The notes under the pieces are model-generated. The model worked only from the letters and a program-made list of their open reading frames with translations, was not told the DNA's origin and ran no database searches. A stretch of DNA of 60,894 nt, taken from contig CALUZW010000005.1 in the NCBI GenBank assembly GCA_944325415.1, positions 86,500 to 147,393 of the forward strand, read 5' to 3'. Source of the DNA: an uncultured Bacteroidales bacterium (GTDB lineage: Bacteria > Bacteroidota > Bacteroidia > Bacteroidales > UBA11471). Shown here in pieces: positions 36,300 through 43,569 of the stretch; position 1 is the stretch's first letter; each line of letters begins with the position of its first letter. A program made the position numbers and the translations under genes.

Positions 36300-37634
36300 T
36301 TACAAGACACCTTGTGCCAGCATAGCTTTGGCCACTTTCATGAAGCCGGCAATATTGGCCCCCTTCATATAGTTGATATAGCCATCGGGGTCGGTTCCAT
36401 ATTTTACACATTGGGTGTGAATATCGCGCATGATGTCGTGCAGACGACGATCAACCTCTTCGGCACTCCAACTGATGTGCATGGCATTCTGCGTCATTTC
36501 AAGACCCGAAGTGGCCACACCGCCTGCATTGACAGCCTTGCCGGGACCATACATGATATGGTTCTGAATGAAAAGATCGATGGCTTCGGGACGACATCCC
36601 ATGTTGGAAATCTCGCCCACACATATCACACCGTTGTCGATAAGGCGACGGGCATCGTCGGCATCGAGTTCGTTCTGCGTAGCGCAAGGCAGTGCAATGT
36701 CGACCTTCTGCTCCCACGGACGACGGTCGGGGAAGAACTGTACACCATACTTCTCGGCATAGGGTGCGACAATATCATTGCCCGAGGCACGCAGTTCGAG
36801 CATATAGTCGATTTTTTCACCGCTCACGCCATCGGGGTCGTAAACATACCCGTCGGGACCCGACAAGGTAACCACTTTGGCACCAAGCTGGGTGGCCTTG
36901 GTCACAGCACCCCAAGCCACATTTCCGAATCCGCTGACAGCTATGGTCTTTCCTTGCAGAGAAAGGCCCTTGGTTTCCAACATCTGTTTTACGAAATAGA
37001 GGCCGCCAAATCCGGTTGCTTCGGGACGAATGAGCGAACCGCCAAATTCGATGCCTTTGCCGGTGAATGTTCCGGTATGTTCCTGTGCCAACTTTTTATA
37101 CATTCCAAACATATAGCCCACTTCACGGCCACCTACACCGATATCGCCGGCCGGCACATCGGTATCGGGCCCGAGATGACGCCACAATTCCAGCATGAAG
37201 GCCTGGCAGAAACGCATGATTTCGGCATCAGACTTACCGCGCGGACTGAAATCGGAACCGCCTTTGCCGCCACCCATAGGCAAGGTGGTAAGAGCATTCT
37301 TGAATGTCTGCTCAAAGCCAAGGAATTTCAAGATGGAGAGATTGACCGAGGCATGGAAACGTATTCCACCCTTGTACGGGCCAATGGCGTTGTTGAACTG
37401 CACACGGTAACCCAGGTTTACCTGCACCTCGCCCTTGTCGTCGACCCAAGGCACCTTGAAGGTAAAGATGCGGTCGGGCTCGACCATGCGCTCTATGAGC
37501 TTGGCTTTCTCGAACTCGGGGTGCTGGTTGTAAATATCTTCTATCGAAAGCAAAACTTCGTGTACGGCCTGCAAATACTCCGATTCGCCGGGGTGCTTGG
37601 CCGAAAGGTTATTCATGATTGCCTGAATGTTCAT
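36300..37634 (-). CDS. gdhA: NADP-type glutamate dehydrogenase
   Basis: Assimilates ammonium by reductive amination of 2-oxoglutarate. About 444 residues of the hexameric bacterial type, with KVPWVDDKGEVQVNLGYRVQFNNAIGPYKGGIRFH, the active-site LPMGGGKGGSDF (catalytic Lys), PAGDIGVGGREVGYMFG and the Rossmann motif VSGFGNVAWGA. The start MNIQAIMNNLSAKHPGESEY at 37634 matches the Bacteroides enzymes I know. An ATG two codons upstream (37640) is the alternative. Monocistronic, with a consensus promoter (37668-37697) and a strong terminator. Confidence 0.96.
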   Translation of the reverse strand: MNIQAIMNNLSAKHPGESEYLQAVHEVLLSIEDIYNQHPEFEKAKLIERMVEPDRIFTFKVPWVDDKGEVQVNLGYRVQFNNAIGPYKGGIRFHASVNLSILKFLGFEQTFKNALTTLPMGGGKGGSDFSPRGKSDAEIMRFCQAFMLELWRHLGPDTDVPAGDIGVGGREVGYMFGMYKKLAQEHTGTFTGKGIEFGGSLIRPEATGFGGLYFVKQMLETKGLSLQGKTIAVSGFGNVAWGAVTKATQLGAKVVTLSGPDGYVYDPDGVSGEKIDYMLELRASGNDIVAPYAEKYGVQFFPDRRPWEQKVDIALPCATQNELDADDARRLIDNGVICVGEISNMGCRPEAIDLFIQNHIMYGPGKAVNAGGVATSGLEMTQNAMHISWSAEEVDRRLHDIMRDIHTQCVKYGTDPDGYINYMKGANIAGFMKVAKAMLAQGVL

Positions 37635-37667
37635 AGCCATAGATTTTAAGGGGTTATTTTCATACAA

Positions 37668-37697
37668 CAAAAATACAAAATTCTATGAGACATGCAA
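37668..37697 (-). promoter_or_regulatory. Promoter of gdhA
   Basis: TTG (37697-37695), 19 bases, TATTTTTG (37675-37668) on the minus strand, about 35 bases before the ATG. Confidence 0.65.
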
Positions 37698-37862
37698 GAA
37701 AAACAGGAATTATTTTTTTGACATTTTGCCAAAAACAAAACCACAGAACACGAAAAACAATGTATTAAAAAAAGAAAAAAAGAACAGACAAAAGATATTA
37801 TTATGTCATAATGACACAATATCAACATCTCTATCTATAAAATAGCAGATAAAGAAGTGCTT

Positions 37863-38183
37863 TCATACCATTTTCAAGCCAACAATCGACACGATGAGGG
37901 TGGTCGTGAAGAAGAGGCGAGCCACTGTTACAGGTTCATGAAAAAACAGAATACCCAGAACCACCGTACCCACAGCTCCGATACCGGTCCACACGGGGTA
38001 GGCCGTACCTATGGGCAATGTCTGCACGGCCTTGGTCAGAAGCAACATACTGACAGCTAAACAGAAAACAAATCCGGTACCCCAAAGATAATAGGTAAGG
38101 CCGGCCTCACCTCTCATTTTTCCGAGACAGAATGCAAATCCCGACTCAAAAAGTCCGGCAACAATCAATACAATCCAATTCAT
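37863..38183 (-). CDS. SMR-family exporter, SugE/Gdx subtype
   Basis: A 106-residue four-helix small multidrug resistance protein. The conserved membrane Glu is in IVLIVAGLFESGFAF, and the segment TLPIGTAYPVWTGIGAVGTVVLGILFF matches SugE/Gdx proteins more than EmrE. Gdx members export guanidinium, so that substrate is likely but unproved here. I see no guanidine riboswitch in the short leader. The start is the ATG at 38183, with a GTG one codon upstream. TATATTTG at 38210-38217 (minus strand) is its -7 element. It is divergent from a Crp-family gene across a twin operator. Confidence 0.92.
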   Translation of the reverse strand: MNWIVLIVAGLFESGFAFCLGKMRGEAGLTYYLWGTGFVFCLAVSMLLLTKAVQTLPIGTAYPVWTGIGAVGTVVLGILFFHEPVTVARLFFTTTLIVSIVGLKMV

Positions 38184-38209
38184 CACTTATATACTTTGTT
38201 TAACAGGCA

Positions 38210-38217
38210 CAAATATA
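38210..38217 (-). promoter_or_regulatory. -7 element of the SMR exporter gene
   Basis: TATATTTG on the minus strand, 26 bases before the ATG. Its -33 position lies just beside the first of the twin operators at 38241-38276. Confidence 0.55.
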
Positions 38218-38240
38218 GCCCGACGGGAGAGGAAAAATAC

Positions 38241-38276
38241 TTATCATTTGATAAAAAGCTATTTATCAAATGATAA
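38241..38276. promoter_or_regulatory. Twin palindromic operator between SMR exporter and Crp-family genes
   Basis: Two 14-base palindromes, TTATCATTTGATAA (38241-38254) and TTATCAAATGATAA (38263-38276), have centres 22 bases apart, about two helical turns. Together they form one perfect 15-base-arm inverted repeat with a 6-base spacer. They lie between the two divergent promoters and are the obvious binding site of the adjacent Crp-family regulator. Confidence 0.8.
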
Positions 38277-38304
38277 GAAAGAAAACGATTCCACATATTT
38301 TATA

Positions 38305-38312
38305 TACTTTTG
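38305..38312 (+). promoter_or_regulatory. -7 element of the Crp-family regulator gene
   Basis: TACTTTTG, 24 bases before the ATG at 38336. No TTG at -33. The twin operator ends 29 bases upstream of it, so activation or repression by the regulator is plausible. Confidence 0.5.
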
Positions 38313-38335
38313 CAGCATGCCAGACGAGAAACAGC

Positions 38336-38941
38336 ATGGAGATAAAAGATTTCATCAACAATATTTATCCACTGCCGGAGACTTCGATACAAAAATTGCT
38401 TTCGCACACCTCGAAACAGTCCCGCCCCAAAGGCAGCCGGCTCATCGAGGCTGGGAGCATCGAGAGTCATCTTTTTTTTGTAACGCAAGGTATCGTGAGA
38501 GCCTATATCTCGGTCGATGGGCGAAAGATAACTTTCTGGATAGGAGCGGAAGGGTCGACGGTCGTTTCGCTGAGAAGCTATGTTGACAATATGCCCGGAT
38601 ACGAAACCGTCGAATGTATGGAAGATTGCGTTGTCTATATGCTCGAACGCAGCGTGCTGGAAACTCTTTTCCTGCAAGACATACATATAGCCAACTGGGG
38701 CCGGAAATTTGCCGAGACGGAATTTCTGCAAACGGAAGAACGATTTATCCCACTGCTGTTCACCACAGCGTCGGAGCGCTACGAAGAACTGCTGAAAAAA
38801 CAGCCACACCTTTTCTCCCGCATTTCACTGGAACATCTCGCCTCCTATCTGGGCATTACCCCCGTGAGTCTAAGCCGCATAAGGGCCAACCTGTCAAAAA
38901 ACCGTTCTCCTCAGAACGGCTCGACCCCGTCTCTTCCATAA
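38336..38941 (+). CDS. Crp/Fnr-family transcriptional regulator
   Basis: About 201 residues. The N-terminal cyclic-nucleotide-like beta roll (LIEAGSIESHLFFVTQGIVRAYI... VVSLRSYVDNMPGYETVECMEDCVVYMLE) is followed by a helical dimer interface. The C-terminal helix-turn-helix is SLEHLASYLGITPVSLSRIRANLSK. I start at 38336 (MEIKDFINNIYP), because earlier codons overlap the promoter. No FNR-type Cys cluster is present at the N-terminus. The twin operator immediately upstream suggests autoregulation and control of the divergent SMR exporter. The effector is unknown. Confidence 0.9.
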   Translation: MEIKDFINNIYPLPETSIQKLLSHTSKQSRPKGSRLIEAGSIESHLFFVTQGIVRAYISVDGRKITFWIGAEGSTVVSLRSYVDNMPGYETVECMEDCVVYMLERSVLETLFLQDIHIANWGRKFAETEFLQTEERFIPLLFTTASERYEELLKKQPHLFSRISLEHLASYLGITPVSLSRIRANLSKNRSPQNGSTPSLP

Positions 38942-39069
38942 AAAAGAGGAGAGACAACCCTACGCCTCCTGCCACCGGCAAAAGGAAAGAACCTGAACCA
39001 CAACCACCATTAGGGTAGACCTTTTTCGGAGAAAGAGGCATATCTATTTATCAAGAGCCGAGTGGAGAA

Positions 39070-41181
39070 TCATATCTCCACGCCCAACCTGGAAAGAGCT
39101 GCTATCGCACCGCGATTTCCTTTTTCGGCTGCCATTCGATAGAATTTTATGGCTTTGTCGATATTTTTCTCAACACCTCTACCATAATAATAACAGTCGC
39201 CCAAATTCTTGGCGGCATGGATGTACCCCTGTTCCATCGCACGGCCATACCATTGGAAAGCCAAAGTATCGTTCTTTTCACATCCACGCCCCCGTCTATA
39301 ACAGTCGGCTAACGCATAGAATGAATAATCGTCGCCCATTTGGGCAGCCCGATAATAATATGCAAAAGCTTTTTGGTAGTTACGCGGCAGATATTTTCCG
39401 GTCGTATAGGACACCCCTAATTGGCACCAAGCCGACGCATAGCCATTTTCACCCGAACGGGAAAGCCATTTTATCGCCAGTGAGGTATCGGCCGGCACAA
39501 TGTCACCCATGAGGTAACGCCGCCCCAAAAGATATTGGGCGTAGCGGTCTCCCGCCTCTGCCCCAAGCGTGTACCACTTCATGGCCTCGTCATTATCGAC
39601 AGCCACCCCCAATCCTTGCTCATACAGTACCGCTATGCGACAGGCTGCATTTTTCCTCCCCCGCTCATAGGCCTCCTTATAGCAGTCGAAAGCCCGGTCG
39701 TAGGCTTCGGTCGCTTTATAACAGTCGCCCAAATTCACCAGCGCCGTTTTATTCGCATGGCTCGCCCGGCTCAGATATTCAATGGCCTTGCCATAGTCCT
39801 GTTCCACACCACGGCCCAATTGATAGAAACGGCCCAATCGCCAAGTGGCATAAGACGAGCCCTTGTCCGCCGCCAACATATACCAGTCGAAAGATTCCTT
39901 GTCGTTACGGAATCCGGTACTGTCGCTCTCATAAAAACGGCCCAGTTCTTCATAAGCGGCCGTCACTCCCGCACCTGCGGCCCGATGAAGGCAAATGCCA
40001 GCTTCGGTATAATTCCGCTTCACGCCAATCCCTTTCCAATAAAGTCGGCCCAGGCCAAGATATGCTTCGGTATAATGATGCTCGACAGCCTCCTTATAAT
40101 ATTGTAAGGCACATGCGTGATTTTTGTCGATACCATAACCATATTCATAGCACCACCCCAAGTTGCTCATGGCATATACATTACCATTCTTAGAGGCTTG
40201 CTGATACCACTCCACGGCCAAAGCCGGGTTCTCTTCCACCCCGATGCCTATACGGTAACAACGGCCCACATTATTTTGCGCATCGGCAAGGCCCTGTTCA
40301 GCCGCCTTTTTATACCAGGCATAAGCAGCGGCACTGTCGGCAGGCACACCGATGCCCACCTCATAAAGACCACCCAACTTGTTTTGCGACCACATATATC
40401 CCTCCTCGGCCGATTGCGTAAAGAGCGACAACGCCTTTACCGTATCGGCTTCTACACCCTTGCCTTCGAGATACAACGTTGCCAGATAGAACTGCGGCAT
40501 CTGCTCTCCCTTGGCTATCGCTTTTTCCATCCAATCGGCAGCCTGCTTATAATCATGAGGTAAGCCTTTCGTACCGAAATAATAACCCTGCCACATGGCG
40601 TCCAGGGCCAAAGCATATTCCTGCTCGGCCGCCATTCTTATCCAACGCATGGCCTCTTCCTGGTCGGCCTCTACACCGTAGCCGTTGAAATAACACCAGC
40701 CCACATTGTACTGGGCTTCACTGTATCCTTGGAGAGCGGCTTTTTTGTAATAGGCCAACGCTTTCTTGTAATCGGCATTTTCCTTATAGGTATACAGCAC
40801 TCCCATAAGGTTCTGTGCCAATGCATAGCCTTGTTGCGCCGAAAGAGAAAGCCAATGCATAGCCTTCTCCCCATCGGCATCTACTCCATATCCACTGCTA
40901 TAACACAGACTCAGAAGGAACTGCCCGCGGGCATCGTTTTTCTCGGCCGCCTTGGTATAATACAACACTGCTTTCTCAGCATTTCCTTCGGTCTTGAACT
41001 TATCGGCCTTACGCAACCAGCGTGCTGCCCGCAGTGACGACTTGGGTGGATAGGCAAAGAGTGCTTCGCTTGTTACATTTACCAATTCTACCTGGGCAGA
41101 CAGTACCCCAGCAGAGAGCATCATAGCGATAAAAAACAATACGCCTAACCCCAGCGGACGTTTCAACAACTTGGATAACAT
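39070..41181 (-). CDS. Large exported Sel1-repeat protein
   Basis: A 703-residue protein with a signal peptide (GVLFFIAMMLSAGVLSAQ) and roughly seventeen Sel1-like repeats of about 36 residues filling the rest. Typical units read AQYNVGWCYFNGYGVEADQEEAMRW and AQNNVGRCYRIGIGVEENPALAVEWY. Such solenoids bind partner proteins. The C-terminal 22 residues (MAAEKGN, GAIAALSRLGVEI) nearly repeat the end of the smaller Sel1 protein encoded upstream, so the two arose by duplication. It starts 28 bases after that gene. No catalytic domain is present. Confidence 0.9.
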   Translation of the reverse strand: MLSKLLKRPLGLGVLFFIAMMLSAGVLSAQVELVNVTSEALFAYPPKSSLRAARWLRKADKFKTEGNAEKAVLYYTKAAEKNDARGQFLLSLCYSSGYGVDADGEKAMHWLSLSAQQGYALAQNLMGVLYTYKENADYKKALAYYKKAALQGYSEAQYNVGWCYFNGYGVEADQEEAMRWIRMAAEQEYALALDAMWQGYYFGTKGLPHDYKQAADWMEKAIAKGEQMPQFYLATLYLEGKGVEADTVKALSLFTQSAEEGYMWSQNKLGGLYEVGIGVPADSAAAYAWYKKAAEQGLADAQNNVGRCYRIGIGVEENPALAVEWYQQASKNGNVYAMSNLGWCYEYGYGIDKNHACALQYYKEAVEHHYTEAYLGLGRLYWKGIGVKRNYTEAGICLHRAAGAGVTAAYEELGRFYESDSTGFRNDKESFDWYMLAADKGSSYATWRLGRFYQLGRGVEQDYGKAIEYLSRASHANKTALVNLGDCYKATEAYDRAFDCYKEAYERGRKNAACRIAVLYEQGLGVAVDNDEAMKWYTLGAEAGDRYAQYLLGRRYLMGDIVPADTSLAIKWLSRSGENGYASAWCQLGVSYTTGKYLPRNYQKAFAYYYRAAQMGDDYSFYALADCYRRGRGCEKNDTLAFQWYGRAMEQGYIHAAKNLGDCYYYGRGVEKNIDKAIKFYRMAAEKGNRGAIAALSRLGVEI

Positions 41182-41209
41182 GACCGTTCTATTTATTTAC
41201 CAAAGAGAA

Positions 41210-41821
41210 TCATATCTCCTCGCCCAACTCTGAAAGAGCCGCTATCGCGTCGCTGTTTCCTTTTTCGGCTGCCAGCCGGTACCATTTGAGGGCCTCTTCA
41301 TAGTCCTGCTTCACACCCCGGCCTTCGAAATAACACCACCCAACACTGTACTGTGCCTCGGGCAGACCCAGGCCGGCAGCTGCACGCCACCACTCAAAAG
41401 CTTTCTCATAATCTTGTTTTACCCCCTTACCCTCGGCATAACAATAGCCCAAGTTGTACTGGGCTCCGGGCATATTCTGATCGGCAGCTTTCTGGTACCA
41501 TTCGACGGCCTTCTTCATATCAGCCTTCACACCGGTACCCCGCTCATAACAAAGACCGATGTTATATTGAGCGGCAGCGACGTTATGCTTGGCCGCCTTG
41601 CGCCACCAGAGCAGGGCATTGTCGTAATCCTTTTTCAGATAATATTTCCAGGCCTTGTCGAGATAGCCCTGTATTTTCTGTTTCTCATAAGGCGATATCT
41701 GAGTCAGCACATAAGGCGAAGCCACCGTCGAAGCCTCTCCTTCTACCGGAAAGAGCAGACAGCCTGAAACCATAACGGCAACCACACTCAGTGAACGAAA
41801 CATCGAATAGATACTTTTCAT
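41210..41821 (-). CDS. Small exported Sel1-repeat protein
   Basis: A 203-residue protein with a hydrophobic leader (SVVAVMVSGCLLFPVEGEAS). VSGC could be a lipobox. It has about four Sel1 repeats: AQYNIGLCYERGTGVKADMKKAVEWYQ, AQYNLGYCYAEGKGVKQDYEKAFEWW, AQYSVGWCYFEGRGVKQDYEEALKWY and a final AAEKGNSDAIAALSELGEEI. It is first in a two-gene operon with the 703-residue Sel1 protein, driven by two tandem promoters. The function is unknown. Confidence 0.9.
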   Translation of the reverse strand: MKSIYSMFRSLSVVAVMVSGCLLFPVEGEASTVASPYVLTQISPYEKQKIQGYLDKAWKYYLKKDYDNALLWWRKAAKHNVAAAQYNIGLCYERGTGVKADMKKAVEWYQKAADQNMPGAQYNLGYCYAEGKGVKQDYEKAFEWWRAAAGLGLPEAQYSVGWCYFEGRGVKQDYEEALKWYRLAAEKGNSDAIAALSELGEEI

Positions 41822-41958
41822 GGAATACTATATAAAATCGGTTAATATCAAAACTACTTACGACGGAGCCCCACAGACCGGGGACGCTCTCCACAAACAG
41901 AGGAGAAGGCGACAGCAAAAGCAAACAGGGACAAGATTCCGAATTTGACCATGCAGGA

Positions 41959-42068
41959 CCGAATCCTATATTCTACAAATATAGTGAAAGGTGAGCGCAG
42001 AGACAAAAAGGGAAACAAAGTTTCCATATTGGCTATGCCGAGCCGAATCCTATATTCTACAAATATAG
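41959..42068. repeat. Duplicated promoter segment before the Sel1 operon
   Basis: A 26-base sequence beginning CCGAATCCTATATTCTAC occurs identically at 41959-41984 and 42043-42068, offset 84 bases. Similarity extends a few bases further (ATGC and G/A-rich bases just before). Each copy carries a TATATTTG -7 element on the minus strand. Confidence 0.92.
41976..42006 (-). promoter_or_regulatory. Sel1 operon promoter P1 (proximal)
   Basis: TTG (42006-42004), 20 bases, TATATTTG (41983-41976) on the minus strand, a full match. The leader to the ATG at 41821 would be about 150 bases and holds no feature I recognise. Confidence 0.72.
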
Positions 42069-42090
42069 GGAAAATTTACGGCACATACAA
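42060..42090 (-). promoter_or_regulatory. Sel1 operon promoter P2 (distal)
   Basis: TTG (42090-42088), 20 bases, TATATTTG (42067-42060) on the minus strand, also a full match. Its TTG touches the foot of the terminator hairpin that follows the PurF-like gene. Confidence 0.72.
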
Positions 42091-42128
42091 GAAGAGGGGG
42101 CAGCAAAATTTTGCTACCCCCTCTTCTT
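42089..42128 (-). terminator. Terminator of the purL / PurF-like transcript
   Basis: AAGAAGAGGGGG...AGCAAAA pairs with TTTTGCT...CCCCCTCTTCTT, an almost perfect 19-bp stem with one C-A mismatch. It starts 12 bases past the PurF-like stop codon. Only a weak T tail follows. Confidence 0.8.
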
Positions 42129-42140
42129 ACAATGATTCGA

Positions 42141-43544
42141 TTACTCATAACTTGTACCGTCGAAACAGTGGGTGCAGATGCACTCCTTGGGCAGGCCGAT
42201 GGCCTTGACCAGTGTTTCGAGGGGGTTGAACTTCAACGATGTAATTTTCAGTTGTCGGCGTATCTCCTCGACCATGCGCTCATACTCGGGCGAACCGGTT
42301 TGGGCATAGGCTTCAAGATTTTTGGTATGGTCGCCTTCAAACTGTTGAATGATGCGGCGGGTTATCAGTTCGAGTTCCGACTTCGATGCCGTGAAGTTGA
42401 CAAAGCGGCACGGGTAGATAAGGGGCGGACAGCTGATGCGCATATGCACCTCCTTGGCTCCGCAACGGAAAAGGTCGCACACATTATCGCGCAACTGCGT
42501 ACCGCGCACGATGGAATCGTCGCAGAAGACAACACGCTTGCCGTTGATGAGGTCGGGGTTGGGTATCAGCTTCATCTTGGCCACCAGCTCGCGCAACTCC
42601 TGCGTGGGCGGGGTGAAACTGCGCGGCCATGTGGGGGTATACTTCACAATGCCCCGCTTGTAGGGTATCTTCTTGCCCTCGGCATAACCCAGTGCCATAC
42701 CGATACCCGAGTCGGGAATGGCCGAAACGAAATCGGCCTCAACATCGTCTTTCTCGCCCATCTCGCAACCACACTCAAAGCGCACATGGTCGACATTCTT
42801 ACCCTCGTATTCACACACGGGATAGCCGTAGTAAACCCACAGGAACGAGCATATCTGCATCTTCTTGTTGGGCTTGCGCAGCTGGGTGAACCCGTCGGCC
42901 GTGACCATCACCACCTCGCCGGGGCCTACGTTGTAGCAGGTTTCATATCCAAGGTTGGGGAAACTGCACGACTCCGACGATACAGCATAGCCCTCGCTTC
43001 CTTTTCCCACCAATATAGGGGTGCGGCCATACTTGTCGCGGGCGGCAATAATGCCGTTCTCGGTGAGAAGCAGCATCGAGCAGGAGCCTTTGAGCTTGTT
43101 CTGCACGTTCTCTATGCCGTCGACGTAATCTTTACCTTCGGAGATGAGGGTACCTATCAACTCGGTCTGGTTGGTGATGCCGTTGCTGTGTTCGCAGAAG
43201 TGATGCCCCTTGTCGAGCAGCTCCTTTTCGAGCTCAGGCAGGTTGTTGACCTTGGCTACCGTAACGATGGCAAACTTACCGAGATGGCAGCTGAATATGA
43301 TAGGTTGCGCATCGGTATCGCTGATGATACCGATACCCGAATTTCCCGAGAACGTAGGCAGGTCGGCCTCAAATTTGGTTCGGAAATACGAACTTTCGAT
43401 GTTGTGTATCGAGCGGGTAAAGTAACCTTTGTCAAAGGTTACCATACCGCCGCGCTTGGTTCCCAGATGGGAATTATAGTCGATGCCGTAATATAAATCG
43501 GCAACACAGTTTGTTTTCTTTATGGTTCCGAAAAAACCACCCAT
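42141..43544 (-). CDS. PurF-like amidophosphoribosyltransferase paralogue with degenerate glutaminase site
   Basis: A 467-residue protein of the PurF family. The phosphoribosyltransferase half is intact, with RVVFCDDSIVRGTQLRD (the PRPP loop, near residues 335-350) and IPDSGIGMALGYAEGKKIPYKRG. The N-terminal Ntn-glutaminase half has lost its key residues. Active enzymes mature to an N-terminal Cys (CGVFG), whereas this reads MGGFFG. The usual HRGQ and HxRY-T motifs are replaced by SHLGTKRGG and SDTDAQP. I recall such MGGFFG proteins from other Bacteroidota, so the change is old, not a local mutation. It follows purL by 25 bases. It may use free ammonia, a partner glutaminase, or act as regulator. 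Confidence 0.88.
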   Translation of the reverse strand: MGGFFGTIKKTNCVADLYYGIDYNSHLGTKRGGMVTFDKGYFTRSIHNIESSYFRTKFEADLPTFSGNSGIGIISDTDAQPIIFSCHLGKFAIVTVAKVNNLPELEKELLDKGHHFCEHSNGITNQTELIGTLISEGKDYVDGIENVQNKLKGSCSMLLLTENGIIAARDKYGRTPILVGKGSEGYAVSSESCSFPNLGYETCYNVGPGEVVMVTADGFTQLRKPNKKMQICSFLWVYYGYPVCEYEGKNVDHVRFECGCEMGEKDDVEADFVSAIPDSGIGMALGYAEGKKIPYKRGIVKYTPTWPRSFTPPTQELRELVAKMKLIPNPDLINGKRVVFCDDSIVRGTQLRDNVCDLFRCGAKEVHMRISCPPLIYPCRFVNFTASKSELELITRRIIQQFEGDHTKNLEAYAQTGSPEYERMVEEIRRQLKITSLKFNPLETLVKAIGLPKECICTHCFDGTSYE

Positions 43545-43569
43545 AAATTTCTGTAATTAAGGTTCCAGG

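Noticed and set aside
37863..38183. Guanidine riboswitch before the SMR exporter
   Set aside because: The leader is too short and shows none of the conserved ykkC-type elements. Control is better explained by the twin operator.
41685..41924. 79-codon open frame over the start of the small Sel1 gene and its leader
   Set aside because: No ribosome-binding site or family resemblance, and it overlaps the real gene in another frame.
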